A stretch of DNA of 64,000 nt from Gammaproteobacteria bacterium RIFCSPHIGHO2_12_FULL_36_30 (GTDB lineage: Bacteria; Pseudomonadota; Gammaproteobacteria; Coxiellales; Coxiellaceae): NCBI GenBank assembly GCA_001801815.1, contig MGXU01000001.1, positions 124,001 through 188,000 of the forward strand. The letters are read 5' to 3'. Position numbers and translations under genes: made by a program. The notes under the pieces are model-generated. The model had not been told where the DNA came from and did not search any database. It saw only the letters and a program-made list of their open reading frames with translations. Of this stretch, positions 8,633 to 17,881 are shown one piece after another; the stretch's first letter is position 1, and every line of letters starts with the position of its first letter.

Positions 8633-10882
8633 ATGGCGGTACAAAAGCAATCGTATTCTGATATTGAAAAACAATCTATTTTTACATTCAGTGAAAAAGC
8701 ATATTTAGATTATGCAATGTATGTCATTTTAGATCGTGCATTGCCACATATTGCAGACGGATTAAAACCCGTACAAAGAAGAATTATTTATGCAATGTCA
8801 GAATTAGGCTTAAAAAATACGGCAAAATTTAAAAAATCTGCGCGAACCATCGGTGATGTGATCGGTAAATTTCATCCGCATGGTGATAGCGCATGTTACG
8901 AAGCAATGGTTTTGATGGCACAACCATTTTCTTATCGTTATCCATTAGTGGATGGTCAAGGAAATTTTGGATCGAGTGATGATCCAAAATCATTTGCTGC
9001 AATGCGTTATACCGAATCGCGTTTAACGAGTTATGCAAACGCTTTGTTAACTGAATTACAACAAGGCACAACTGATTGGGTTCCGAATTTTGATGGCACG
9101 ATGGACGAACCTTCATTATTGCCTGCGCGTTTGCCGAATGTTTTATTAAACGGCACATCAGGAATTGCAGTTGGAATGGCAACGGATATGCCGCCACATA
9201 ATTTAACGGAAGTCACCAATGCTTGTATTTATTTATTAGAAAATCCAAAAGCAACGCTGACTGATATTTTTAAAATTATTAAAGCGCCAGATTATCCAAC
9301 GAATGCAGAAATTATTACGCCCATTTCCGAAATAAAAAATATTTATGAAACAGGTAATGGTGGTGTTCGCGTGCGCGCAACTTACACACAAGAAGAAGAT
9401 GACATCATTATTACTGCACTGCCGCATCAAGTTTCTGCAAGTAAAATTTTGGAAACTATCGCAGCGCAAATGCAAGCGAAAAAATTACCGACGGTAACTG
9501 ATTTGCGCGATGAATCTGATCATGATACCCCAACGCGTATTGTAATTACGCTGCGCAGTAATCGTGTTGATGTCGAACAATTAATGTCGCATTTATTTGC
9601 AACAACCGAATTAGAAAAAACATTTCGCATTAATTTTAATTTAATCGGCACAAATGGTCGCCCACAAGTTAAATCATTATTAATGATTTTAAATGAATGG
9701 TTAGATTATCGCACCGAAACTGTTCGTCGCCGTTTGCAATTTCGTTTAGAGCATATTGTAAATCGTTTGCATTTACTCGATGGTTTTTTAATTGTGTATG
9801 CACAAATTGATGAAGTGATTCGCATTATTCGTCGCGAAGACGAACCAAAATCCGCATTAATGAAAAAATTTAAATTAAGTGACATTCAAGCGGACGCAAT
9901 TTTAGAAATTAAATTACGTCAATTAGCAAAATTAGAAGAAATAAAAATTCGCGAAGAACAAAGTGCTTTGAGTGCGGAAAAAGATGACATTGAAAAAACA
10001 TTAGGATCATCATCGCGCTTAAAAACATTAATTAAAAATGAATTAAAAGAAGATCAAAAAATTTATGGTGATAAAAGACGTTCACCAATTGTTGCGCGCG
10101 ACGAAGCAAAAGCAATGAGCTTTGAAGAAATTGCGCCTGCAGAAAATATGACGGTGGTGTTATCGAAAAAAGGTTGGGTGCGTGCTGGAAAAGGTCATGA
10201 CATTGATGGCAAAACATTAAGTTATCGCGCAGGTGATGAATTTCATCAACAATTACCGTGTAAAAGTACAGACACGGCAATATTTTTTGATTCTGCTGGA
10301 AAAAGTTTTTCATTACCGGTGCACACATTACCTTCTGCGCGCGGACAAGGTGAACCATTATCTTCGCGTTTAGTATTTACACCTGGCGCTGAAATCATTG
10401 GCATGATTGTTGGAAAACCAGAAGATCGTTTATTAATTGCATCGGATGCAGGATATGGTTTTGTTACTGCTTATGAAAATATCATGAGTAAAAATAAAAA
10501 TGGGAAAGCTGTTATAAAATGTCCGACTGGTTCGCTTGCAATGTCGCCATTATTAATTACAGATGTTGAATCGCAATATGTTGCAGTGTTAACTAACATC
10601 GGTCATTTACTGGTATTTCCTTTAGCTGAATTACCGGAATTACCAAAAGGTAAAGGCAATAAAATGATTCAAATTCCAACGGCAAAAGTTGCGAGCCGCG
10701 AAGAATATTGTGTGTGTATTGCAATTTTGCACGAGAAATCTAGCATTATTTTAAATTCTGGAAAAAGACAGTTAACATTAAAACCAAGTGATATTGCAAA
10801 TTTTCATGGTGAACGCGGAAGACGCGGTAATTTATTAACGCGTGGATTTCGCGGGATAACGCATATTGATGTGGTGAATTAA
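8633..10882 (+). CDS. parC: DNA topoisomerase IV subunit A
   Basis: Subunit A of the type IIA topoisomerase that decatenates daughter chromosomes. At 749 residues it matches the family. The catalytic tyrosine is Y126 in AAMRYTESR; the paired arginines are in VQRRIIYAM at about 48-50. The quinolone-determining region reads [11 protein letters not shown] with the sensitive-type S86 and E90. The C-terminal half forms the beta-pinwheel that wraps DNA. parE is not in the window. It follows an XRE regulator by two bases. Confidence 0.97.
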   Translation: MAVQKQSYSDIEKQSIFTFSEKAYLDYAMYVILDRALPHIADGLKPVQRRIIYAMSELGLKNTAKFKKSARTIGDVIGKFHPHGDSACYEAMVLMAQPFSYRYPLVDGQGNFGSSDDPKSFAAMRYTESRLTSYANALLTELQQGTTDWVPNFDGTMDEPSLLPARLPNVLLNGTSGIAVGMATDMPPHNLTEVTNACIYLLENPKATLTDIFKIIKAPDYPTNAEIITPISEIKNIYETGNGGVRVRATYTQEEDDIIITALPHQVSASKILETIAAQMQAKKLPTVTDLRDESDHDTPTRIVITLRSNRVDVEQLMSHLFATTELEKTFRINFNLIGTNGRPQVKSLLMILNEWLDYRTETVRRRLQFRLEHIVNRLHLLDGFLIVYAQIDEVIRIIRREDEPKSALMKKFKLSDIQADAILEIKLRQLAKLEEIKIREEQSALSAEKDDIEKTLGSSSRLKTLIKNELKEDQKIYGDKRRSPIVARDEAKAMSFEEIAPAENMTVVLSKKGWVRAGKGHDIDGKTLSYRAGDEFHQQLPCKSTDTAIFFDSAGKSFSLPVHTLPSARGQGEPLSSRLVFTPGAEIIGMIVGKPEDRLLIASDAGYGFVTAYENIMSKNKNGKAVIKCPTGSLAMSPLLITDVESQYVAVLTNIGHLLVFPLAELPELPKGKGNKMIQIPTAKVASREEYCVCIAILHEKSSIILNSGKRQLTLKPSDIANFHGERGRRGNLLTRGFRGITHIDVVN

Positions 10883-10897
10883 TTACAGGATGTGGTG

Positions 10898-11413
10898 ATG
10901 AAATATATCGAAACCAATTTACTTGAAAATGAAAAATTAATTTATTCCGTTGGTCCGCATTGGGTTGTTTTTGCATCGTCATTTTGGACGCTTTTTTTCG
11001 CTATTTTTATCGCAATTGCTGCACCATCAGAATTATATATGCCTATTTTTGGCACTTGGACATTGCGTGGCATCGCGTGCTTAATATTATTTGTGATGGG
11101 AATTTATTGGTTTCTTACCGCATTTATTTATTACACAACATCTGAATATGGTGTCACTAATAAACGTGTATTAATTAAAGTAGGTTGGATTGAAAGAAAA
11201 TCATTAGAATTATTATTAGATAAAGTAGAAGGTGTTTTAGTAGATCAAACTATTATGGGCCGTATTTTTAATTACGGCGCGATTAATATTATTGGTACTG
11301 GTGGCACCAACGATCGCTTTCCATTTATTCCCAATCCATTATTATTTCGAAAAACGGTGCAGCAAGAAATTGAAATTTACGAAGATAATATGCATGGACA
11401 GCACAAAAATTAG
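10898..11413 (+). CDS. Membrane protein with bacterial PH domain
   Basis: A 171-residue membrane protein. Two hydrophobic helices at about 28-50 and 60-82 are followed by a bacterial pleckstrin-like domain (YGVTNKRVLIKVGWIERKSLELLLDKVEGVLVDQTIMGRIFNYGAINIIGTGGT), typical of the YdbS/YdbT group. I chose the ATG at 10898 because AGGA lies seven bases upstream; two in-frame GTG codons precede it. Function of the family is poorly known; it may act at the envelope. Confidence 0.88.
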   Translation: MKYIETNLLENEKLIYSVGPHWVVFASSFWTLFFAIFIAIAAPSELYMPIFGTWTLRGIACLILFVMGIYWFLTAFIYYTTSEYGVTNKRVLIKVGWIERKSLELLLDKVEGVLVDQTIMGRIFNYGAINIIGTGGTNDRFPFIPNPLLFRKTVQQEIEIYEDNMHGQHKN

Positions 11414-11510
11414 AACAGTAAATAAAAAGCGACTGGCGAGCATTAAAAAAATTCGCACGGGGAGAAAGGAAGATCTGGATTTTTTATTGAGCGAGCAGAC
11501 TCTAAACTAA
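11394..11510 (+). CDS. Possible 38-residue basic peptide
   Basis: A short ATG ORF overlapping the end of the PH-domain gene. The peptide is lysine and arginine-rich (KIRTVNKKRLASIKKIRTGR) and ends by overlapping the epmB 3' end. No clear ribosome site is seen. It fills the only space between the two genes, so it may be a chance frame; kept at low confidence. Confidence 0.25.
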   Translation: MDSTKIRTVNKKRLASIKKIRTGRKEDLDFLLSEQTLN

Positions 11511-12475
11511 AATTCCTTATTCAACATCCCCGAAACTTCCCTCGCCAACTTCGGCACTAAAAATCCCGGCAATTGTTTTTTAATTTCCAACATTAATTCA
11601 TTTGCTTTTTCTTCCGACACATCAAAATGCGCTGCACCATCAACTTTATCTAACAAATGCAAATAATATGGCAACACTTCTGCTTGAAATAATCGCTTGC
11701 TTAAATTTACTAACGCATCAACATTATCATTTATATTTTTTAATAATACAGATTGATTTAAAACAGTTGCCGCAACACGCAATTTTTTTAATGCGATCAG
11801 AACAGATTCATCAATTTCATTTGCATGATTACAATGCACAACAATAATAATTTTAAATCGTGATTTTTCCATCCACGCAATCCATTCATCAGTCACGCGT
11901 TGCGGAATGACGATTGGCAAACGCGTATGAATTCGCAAACGCTCTACATGCGAAATTTTTTCTAATTGTGAAACGAATTCTGCAATTAAATTATCTTTTA
12001 AAATTAATGGATCGCCCCCACTTAAAATAACTTCGTCAATATTTTTATCTTGCGCAATATAATCTAATGCGCGATTCCAATTTGCACGCGATGGATTATT
12101 TTCTTCGTACGGAAAAGACTTACGAAAACAATAGCGACAATTAATCGCGCACGCGCCAGTTAATGTAAGCAAAACACGATTAGGATATTTGTGTAATAAA
12201 CCTGGCACAGGATTCTTTTGATTTTCATTTAACGGATCAGCTGAAAAACCAGGCGTTTTTTGCATTTCAATTGCTTGTGGCAACACTTGCAATAATAATG
12301 GATCGTGCGGATTTCCTTTTTCCATGCGCGCGACAAATTCACGCGGCACGCGCAATGCAAAAGAATGTTGCGCTTGTTTAATTAAATCAGAATCAGAAAT
12401 TGGAAGTTGCAAAGTGTCGCAAAGTTCTGAAATGTCTGTAATTGCGCTAGATAATGATTGTTGCCAAATTGTCAT
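11507..12475 (-). CDS. epmB: EF-P beta-lysylation protein EpmB
   Basis: Radical-SAM lysine 2,3-aminomutase that makes (R)-beta-lysine for modification of elongation factor P. At 322 residues it is the EpmB size, not the larger catabolic KamA. The radical-SAM cysteines are in GACAINCRYCFRKSFPY (CxxxCxxC), followed by EVILSGGDPL. The C-terminal PYYLHLLDKVDGAAHF holds the PLP-lysine region of the family. efp and epmA are not adjacent here. Confidence 0.94.
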   Translation of the reverse strand: MTIWQQSLSSAITDISELCDTLQLPISDSDLIKQAQHSFALRVPREFVARMEKGNPHDPLLLQVLPQAIEMQKTPGFSADPLNENQKNPVPGLLHKYPNRVLLTLTGACAINCRYCFRKSFPYEENNPSRANWNRALDYIAQDKNIDEVILSGGDPLILKDNLIAEFVSQLEKISHVERLRIHTRLPIVIPQRVTDEWIAWMEKSRFKIIIVVHCNHANEIDESVLIALKKLRVAATVLNQSVLLKNINDNVDALVNLSKRLFQAEVLPYYLHLLDKVDGAAHFDVSEEKANELMLEIKKQLPGFLVPKLAREVSGMLNKEF

Positions 12476-12493
12476 GGCGACAAAATATAATAA

Positions 12494-13114
12494 CTACACA
12501 AAAATGACAAGCAACATGAGTAGCCAAATGTAATAAGCAAGCACAACATCAAAATAAGCGAGTGCGATAGAAAGTACTGAAATTGCAGGGATTAAAAATA
12601 TTTTTAGCATTAAAATAACGGCAGCACGTTTTCGACCTTCTGATAAATAAATTGATTCATCAAATTTCCACGAATAAACTACGCGCGCGCATAACATAGA
12701 TAATAAAAATGGCGGGAAAATTAAACATAAGGAAAAAATAATCACCATCGCTTTATCTTCAAAATTAATTCGCAAACCTGCTGCGAAAACAAGAAAAGCA
12801 ATGCTCAACAAATAAAACATTGTGAGCCAAAGCACTCGTTTATCAACTTGTTTAACGTGATGAAAAAGTAAATTATGAATTTGCCAACATTTTGCGACAA
12901 CCAAAAAGCAAATTAAAAATGAAAATAAAGCGGGCATGCGTAAGAAAAATGCGTCCATTAAATTTTGCGCGGTTTTTACTTGCGATAAATCAGGAATATC
13001 AATATTCAATACCAACATTACCAAGACCGCGCCCATCACGACGTCACATAATGAGCTCAGTCTGTCGATCGATAACTGAAACGGTGAAGTTTCTGGTTTT
13101 GCGTGCATTTGCAT
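12494..13114 (-). CDS. TMEM175-family potassium channel-like protein
   Basis: A 206-residue protein with six likely membrane helices. The order R-L-S-S-L-C-D (residues 18-24) before TM1, IDIP after it, then W-Q-I-H-N-L-L-F-H-H and VDKRVLWLTMFYLL fits the DUF1211/TMEM175 family of K+ channels. The usual R-x-x-x-F-S-D signature is changed to R-x-x-x-L-C-D, so conduction or gating may differ. I start at the ATG at 13114, seven bases after AAGGA; a TTG lies two codons earlier. Confidence 0.75.
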   Translation of the reverse strand: MQMHAKPETSPFQLSIDRLSSLCDVVMGAVLVMLVLNIDIPDLSQVKTAQNLMDAFFLRMPALFSFLICFLVVAKCWQIHNLLFHHVKQVDKRVLWLTMFYLLSIAFLVFAAGLRINFEDKAMVIIFSLCLIFPPFLLSMLCARVVYSWKFDESIYLSEGRKRAAVILMLKIFLIPAISVLSIALAYFDVVLAYYIWLLMLLVIFV

Positions 13115-13157
13115 GTACAATTCCTTTTGTATAATAACGATTATCCTACCTGATGCA

Positions 13158-13577
13158 TTAATGCTTCACAATGCGCATGCCATCCTTTTCTAATTGTTGC
13201 AGTAAAGTTGTCTGCAAAATTTTATCAATCAGTTGTTTTTTACTTTCGCAACCCAATTTTAATTTCATATTTTTCACATAATATTCAACTGTGCGCGCAG
13301 ATAATTGCATTTTATAAGCTGTTTCGCTAATTGTGCGACCTTGTACAACCCAAAATATGCATTCTGCTTCACGTTTTGTAAAATATACATTCGGATAATC
13401 TTTTCCCAAATAATAAGTACGCAAATCACGCGCTTCTCGAAATGGATCATACGCATGATCAGTTATATCATCATGTTCGGCACTATCTATTAAGTTATCG
13501 TGATTAGAAAATAAAAATGATTCATCATGACTATCTTTATGCAACACTTCATCTAAAACAGAATTCCAGTAGCTCAT
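13158..13577 (-). CDS. LuxR-type helix-turn-helix regulator
   Basis: A 139-residue transcription factor with a C-terminal LuxR/GerE domain: FTKREAECIFWVVQGRTISETAYKMQLSARTVEYYVKNMKLKLGC. The N-terminal part is short and acidic with no receiver or autoinducer domain recognised. This small architecture is common among the LuxR-type regulators of Legionella and Coxiella. I start at the ATG at 13577, since AAGGAA lies just upstream with correct spacing; an upstream frame of 37 codons lacks a ribosome site. Confidence 0.85.
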   Translation of the reverse strand: MSYWNSVLDEVLHKDSHDESFLFSNHDNLIDSAEHDDITDHAYDPFREARDLRTYYLGKDYPNVYFTKREAECIFWVVQGRTISETAYKMQLSARTVEYYVKNMKLKLGCESKKQLIDKILQTTLLQQLEKDGMRIVKH

Positions 13578-13725
13578 AAACATTTCCTTATTTTTATAAT
13601 GGTTATGAATAGTAGAACTGGGTGTGCGTTTCGTCAATACCGTGTTTTTTGCGAATAAATCAATTTCGACAAGAAGATAGCTTGACATAATTAATCTTTA
13701 CTGACTTGAAAAATACTCTTACCTT

Positions 13726-14496
13726 TCATTGACGCGCTTTTTGTACCTCCATCTGCAAATTCGCAAATGACATTTCACTAGGAATATATTCAAATTTGGT
13801 TTGCGCGTGATTAGCGATAATAAATGCTGGTGTTCCTGGTAATTTTAATATTTCTGCTAATTTTAAATTATTTTGCAATTGCTTTGCGATACTCGGTAAA
13901 CTCATATCAGTATTTAATTCCGCTATATTTAATCCAACTTTTTTTGCCATCGCAATCATATTGCCTTGATTGAGTGGGACAGTTGATGTTAACAATACAT
14001 TGTGAAACGCATAATATTTTTCAGATGATTGCATATTTGCAGCCAACGCCATTTTTGCAGCCAATTCTGATAATGCACCAAAAATTGGAAATTCTTTAAA
14101 AATAATATGAATATTTTTATCTTGTGAAATTAATTTTTCAACACGTGGCGCCATGTCGCGACAATGTCCGCATTGATAATCAAAAAATTCAACGATTGTA
14201 ACAGGTGCAGCTTTATTTCCAATGCTGGGTGATTTTGCATCATCAAATAAAGCGGTTTTATTTTGTGAAATACTTTCTATTGCAGTCGATTGTGCTTTTT
14301 GTTGTTGTCGTGCTTGCAAAACATTGGATGCCTGCACTAACACTTCTGGATGAGCGATTAAATAATCGCGCATGATTTTTTGCATTGCTGTTACTTGTGC
14401 TGGCGAAAAAATCGCGGGTTGGACGTCAGCAAATGCGGCGCTACTCATTATTATCAAGAAAAAAATCGCTTTTAAAATTATTTTTAGTGCTTTCAT
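13726..14496 (-). CDS. DsbA-family (Com1-like) thiol oxidoreductase
   Basis: Periplasmic or outer-membrane-associated thiol-disulfide protein of 256 residues. A signal peptide (MKALKIILKAIFFLIIMSSAAFA) starts it, then an N-terminal helical region rich in Q and A, then a thioredoxin fold with C109-G-H-C112 in EFFDYQCGHCRDMAP and a cis-proline in LPGTPAFII. This layout matches the Coxiella Com1 group. The ATG at 14496 has GGAG eight bases upstream; 44 extra upstream codons are spurious. It may form disulfides in the cysteine-rich secreted proteins found in this window (inference). Confidence 0.92.
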   Translation of the reverse strand: MKALKIILKAIFFLIIMSSAAFADVQPAIFSPAQVTAMQKIMRDYLIAHPEVLVQASNVLQARQQQKAQSTAIESISQNKTALFDDAKSPSIGNKAAPVTIVEFFDYQCGHCRDMAPRVEKLISQDKNIHIIFKEFPIFGALSELAAKMALAANMQSSEKYYAFHNVLLTSTVPLNQGNMIAMAKKVGLNIAELNTDMSLPSIAKQLQNNLKLAEILKLPGTPAFIIANHAQTKFEYIPSEMSFANLQMEVQKARQ

Positions 14497-14687
14497 TAAA
14501 ATATCTCCATACATTGTACGAATATTTTTACTGTAATATACGCTATTTTTATTTAGGAACAATATGCTATATTTAAAACAATCTGTTTCGTTTTTTTTAA
14601 TAATAAAATAGAAATTGATATTTATCATAATGTTATTATCTATTTTCTAAATATAATCACGCAAAAGAAGTTAGTAATGAAAGCTGG

Positions 14688-14721
14688 AAGTAGGTAATAA
14701 CAAACGAGGTGTTACCTACTT
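14688..14721. promoter_or_regulatory. Inverted repeat 1 upstream of the AbiEi-like gene
   Basis: Perfect 10-bp arms AAGTAGGTAA and TTACCTACTT with a 14-base centre. Together with the next inverted repeat it fills the space before the AbiEi-like ATG. AbiEi antitoxins are known to repress their own promoter by binding two inverted repeats, so this is a candidate operator; a hairpin in RNA is the alternative. Confidence 0.55.
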
Positions 14722-14732
14722 ATTTTAAAACT

Positions 14733-14770
14733 TACTGTAATAATACCCATTTTATGGTATTATTGCAGTA
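14733..14770. promoter_or_regulatory. Inverted repeat 2 upstream of the AbiEi-like gene
   Basis: Arms of 15 bp (TACTGTAATAATACC and GGTATTATTGCAGTA) with one mismatch and an eight-base centre, ending 27 bases before the ATG at 14798. TAATAAT in the left arm could be a -10 element, which would place the operator over the promoter. The sequence differs from inverted repeat 1. Confidence 0.6.
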
Positions 14771-14797
14771 TAGAATGAAATACGCTTAAGTACGCAT

Positions 14798-15673
14798 ATG
14801 AGCTATCAAAAAATATATAAAAGCCAAGGTGAACAATTATTACTGCAATTGTTTTTGCGCGGTAAACGAATATTCACAATAAGCGATGCGGAAAAGACAG
14901 CTATGCTAGAAAAAATTCCTCGCGACCAGCTAAATAAAATATTATTTAATCTTTCAAAACAAGGGAAAATATTAAGATTGCGACGAGGGTTGTATGTTGC
15001 GATAGGCATATTACCCAATCAAATTAACACACATCCTTTTGTCATATCTGCTTTTTTGGTTCAACCGTCAATGATTAGTCATTGGTCTGCATTACAACAT
15101 CATGGACTCACCGAACAAATATCACCAATCATAACCGCATCAACCACACACAAAATAATCACGCCATCAATGCGTGAAAAACAATCATCTCAAAAAATAA
15201 CAAAGCATGGATTTAATATTAACGACACCCGTTATGAATATATTAATATTCAAGAAAAAAATTATTTTGGTTATGAAAAAATTTGGTTAGATGAAAATTT
15301 TCATGTCAACATCACTGATAAAGAGCGCACACTGCTTGATTTATTTATTTATCCAAAAATGTTTGGTGGTATTGGTGAAGCATTAGGTATATTGGAAAAT
15401 TCTATCACAACAGTTGATATCCAAAAATTAGTTAAATATGCTATTCGATATAGTAAAAAATCTATTGCAAAAAGAGTAGGCTGGGCATTGGAAAATCTTT
15501 ATGTAGAAAAAAAACTTCTTTTGCCGCTTTTGGAAATTCCTATTCATCATTACTGTCGGATTGATTCATCAAAAGCAGCAACAGGGCCATGCGATAAACG
15601 TTGGATGATTCAAAATAATTTAACAAACGAAACAAAACAGTTGGTTGAAAAAATACTGGTGAGACAACTATGA
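14798..15673 (+). CDS. AbiEi-family antitoxin-like regulator without AbiEii
   Basis: A 291-residue protein. The N-terminal winged helix (about 1-75: LNKILFNLSKQGKILRLRRGLYV) and the following SHWSALQHHGLTEQ, YEYINI and DKERTLLDLFIYPKMFGGIGEAL segments match the AbiEi antitoxin fold of type IV toxin-antitoxin systems. In an AbiE operon the next gene, often overlapping, encodes the nucleotidyltransferase toxin AbiEii; here the four-base overlap is with a LysR gene. Two inverted repeats upstream suggest autoregulation. It could be an orphan antitoxin or a repurposed regulator. Confidence 0.82.
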   Translation: MSYQKIYKSQGEQLLLQLFLRGKRIFTISDAEKTAMLEKIPRDQLNKILFNLSKQGKILRLRRGLYVAIGILPNQINTHPFVISAFLVQPSMISHWSALQHHGLTEQISPIITASTTHKIITPSMREKQSSQKITKHGFNINDTRYEYINIQEKNYFGYEKIWLDENFHVNITDKERTLLDLFIYPKMFGGIGEALGILENSITTVDIQKLVKYAIRYSKKSIAKRVGWALENLYVEKKLLLPLLEIPIHHYCRIDSSKAATGPCDKRWMIQNNLTNETKQLVEKILVRQL

Positions 15674-16569
15674 TCAACGATATGATCAACAACGTTGCAA
15701 TATTTACCGAAGTCATCAACACCGGCAGTTTTGTCGGCGCTGCGCACAAATTAAAAATTTCAAAACCAACCGTGAGCCGCTGCATTGCACAACTCGAAAC
15801 GCAATTCAAAACAAAATTAATTAAACGCACCACACGAAAATTATCACTCACAGAAGCCGGAAAAATTTTATATGATCGTTGCAAAAATTTTGATGATTCA
15901 TTAAATAGCGCGATTACAGAAATTGCGAATTTGCGCGAACGCCCAACAGGAAAATTGAAAATAGGTTTTTCATCTTATTTTGCGAATGATTATGATGCGA
16001 TGAAAACAATTGCTGATTTTATGATAATTCATCCAGGTATTTCTATCGAATTACATTCATTTACTTCAAGCAGCGAGATTGATTTGATTCAAAAAGATTT
16101 TGATTTATATTTTACTGATAATGATATGACAGATACACATTTAACATCGACACTTATTCAAGAATATCCAATCAAAGTCTGCGCAACGCCAACATATATT
16201 CAAAAAAATGGTGTGCCAAAAAAACCTCAAGATTTAATGCAGCATAATTGTTTGCTACATTTTTTATATGAAAAGCCGGTGACTGATTGGCAATTTAAAA
16301 TAAATGGAAAATATGAAACTATCAATGTGAATGGGTCACTTTATGCATCTCGTACACATATATTATTAAAAATGACGCGCGCTGGAATTGGAATTGCGCA
16401 ATTACCTTTATTTATGATTGAAAAATATTTAAAAAGCGGTGAATTAATTTCTGTACTGGATGATTTTCCAATTAAAAATTCTGAAGTTTTTATTACAACT
16501 TATCGACAAAAACAAATTCCAAAAAAATTAAATTATTTTATTCAATTTATGCGATCAAGATTTCGTTAA
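15670..16569 (+). CDS. LysR-family transcriptional regulator
   Basis: A 299-residue LysR protein. Residues about 7-65 hold the winged helix (FTEVINTGSFVGAAHKLKISKPTVSRCIAQLETQ, RTTRKLSLTEAG); residues 90-290 form the effector-binding domain. It is of the CrgA/DsdC-like subgroup with RPTGKLKIG after the linker. The ATG lies in the stop of the AbiEi-like gene (ATGA), an unusual pairing since LysR genes normally stand divergent from their target. No enzyme or transporter target is adjacent. Confidence 0.93.
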   Translation: MINDMINNVAIFTEVINTGSFVGAAHKLKISKPTVSRCIAQLETQFKTKLIKRTTRKLSLTEAGKILYDRCKNFDDSLNSAITEIANLRERPTGKLKIGFSSYFANDYDAMKTIADFMIIHPGISIELHSFTSSSEIDLIQKDFDLYFTDNDMTDTHLTSTLIQEYPIKVCATPTYIQKNGVPKKPQDLMQHNCLLHFLYEKPVTDWQFKINGKYETINVNGSLYASRTHILLKMTRAGIGIAQLPLFMIEKYLKSGELISVLDDFPIKNSEVFITTYRQKQIPKKLNYFIQFMRSRFR

Positions 16570-16585
16570 TAAAAAATATTCAACA

Positions 16586-17167
16586 TCAAACATTAAATTT
16601 ATAACTCATTCCAACATAAACAGCATACGACGCAGGAACAACATCGTTATTTGATGCTAAAGTGGTTACACCTTGCAAACTGAGTGAGAAATTTTTTGCG
16701 ACATGGTGTGAAATGCCGAGACCAAATTCAGGAACAACGCGCGTTCGAATTGTTGATGTATTTAAATCTGAATAATAAACTCTATTTTGCGCATTCATCG
16801 CGCCGAATTTTACGAATATATTATTGTCGCGATTAAATGGGTACATTAATTTTGCTAATAAATCTAAACCAGATAAATGACAATTACTTTTTACAACACC
16901 CAATAAAACTTTTTTACCTTCAATTTCTGTGTATCCTGCTTCAAGTGCAAAATAACGATCGAATTGATAACCACCACTTCCATTCCATGCAAAGCCGCCA
17001 GAATTATTTGTATTTTTTAAATCAGGCAAACCATAACCTAAATTTGCACTGACAAAAATTCCCGGAGCGTTTTGTTGAGTTGAATTAAGATTTAAATTGG
17101 ATGCAATAGCACGACCAGCGATTAAAAATGCTGCGAGCACGGTAAAAAAAATAAATATCTTTTTCAT
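16586..17167 (-). CDS. Small outer-membrane beta-barrel protein
   Basis: A 193-residue exported protein: signal peptide MKKIFIFFTVLAAFLIAGRAIAS, then alternating strands such as GIFVSANLGYGLPDL, YFALEAGYTEIEG and VPEFGLGISHHVAKNFSLSLQG, ending YAVYVGMSYKFNV. This is the OmpA/OmpW-like eight-strand barrel style. Start placed at the ATG at 17167; six more codons precede it in frame. Its role is unknown. Confidence 0.8.
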   Translation of the reverse strand: MKKIFIFFTVLAAFLIAGRAIASNLNLNSTQQNAPGIFVSANLGYGLPDLKNTNNSGGFAWNGSGGYQFDRYFALEAGYTEIEGKKVLLGVVKSNCHLSGLDLLAKLMYPFNRDNNIFVKFGAMNAQNRVYYSDLNTSTIRTRVVPEFGLGISHHVAKNFSLSLQGVTTLASNNDVVPASYAVYVGMSYKFNV

Positions 17168-17258
17168 ACTTAAAGTCCAAGGCATGGTCCATTAAGTAGT
17201 CAAAAAATATCCGTTTTTACCTTTATTTATTAGTGAAATTTAGTTTGGACAGAAATTA

Positions 17259-17275
17259 TACATTATTTTAATGTA
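17259..17275. promoter_or_regulatory. Inverted repeat TACATTA-TTT-TAATGTA
   Basis: Perfect seven-base arms around TTT in the 241-base space between the divergent beta-barrel (start 17167) and PPC gene (start 17409). A candidate operator for either gene; unproven. Confidence 0.35.
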
Positions 17276-17374
17276 CAAGCAACATACAGTGTTAGAATGA
17301 AATTGAAAATTATTATTTTTCAATGTGTTATATATTTATTGATGGTCCGGAAAACCTATATTTTTATGCTAGAA

Positions 17375-17390
17375 TTGTACATATTGTACA
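17375..17390. promoter_or_regulatory. Direct repeat TTGTACA-TA-TTGTACA before the PPC gene
   Basis: Two TTGTACA copies, each containing the palindrome TGTACA, lie 18 bases before the ATG at 17409 and just ahead of its ribosome site (AGGAGA). They could be regulator half-sites close to the transcription start. Confidence 0.35.
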
Positions 17391-17408
17391 CAACTCTAGG
17401 AGAACTTT

Positions 17409-17870
17409 ATGGCGTCTGTTGTCGATACAAAAACATGCGGTCAAATGAAAGATCATTATTCGCCGTTTTTGATCATTCTCAAGCACGGTGAATATCTTCA
17501 CGATGCATTATCGATGTGCATGCAAAAGGCAAAATTTGGTGGCGCCTCTTTTACAGGACTCGGCGCACTGAAAGATCCTGTCATCGCCTATTTTAATTTA
17601 TCTACAAAACAATATGAGAAAAAAACTTTTTCGGGCATCTACGAATTAATTTCTGCAAATGGAACAATGTCAAGGAACTCAAAGAATGAAATTGTTGTCC
17701 ACGTGCATACCGCTATTGGTGATCGCGATCACAATGTTTTCGGTGGTCATTTGGTTAGCGGCATGATTGGTGTCACAGGCGAAATAACAGTGATTCCTTT
17801 TCGCGAAACAATTATGCGTTCAATGGATGATTTTTGCGGATTAGAACTCATCAATCCAGCAAAAAAATAA
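17409..17870 (+). CDS. PPC (DUF296) domain protein
   Basis: A 153-residue protein that is almost entirely one PPC domain, a trimeric fold found in plant AT-hook proteins and in many bacterial proteins. Marks are LKHGEYLHDALSMCMQKAKFGGASFTGLGAL near residue 25 and the histidine cluster V-H-V-H...GDRDHNVFGGHLVSGM near 105-125, the probable metal site. No AT-hook is present. AGGAGA gives a strong ribosome site. The role in bacteria is not established. Confidence 0.88.
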   Translation: MASVVDTKTCGQMKDHYSPFLIILKHGEYLHDALSMCMQKAKFGGASFTGLGALKDPVIAYFNLSTKQYEKKTFSGIYELISANGTMSRNSKNEIVVHVHTAIGDRDHNVFGGHLVSGMIGVTGEITVIPFRETIMRSMDDFCGLELINPAKK

Positions 17871-17881
17871 AGATACTTTTA

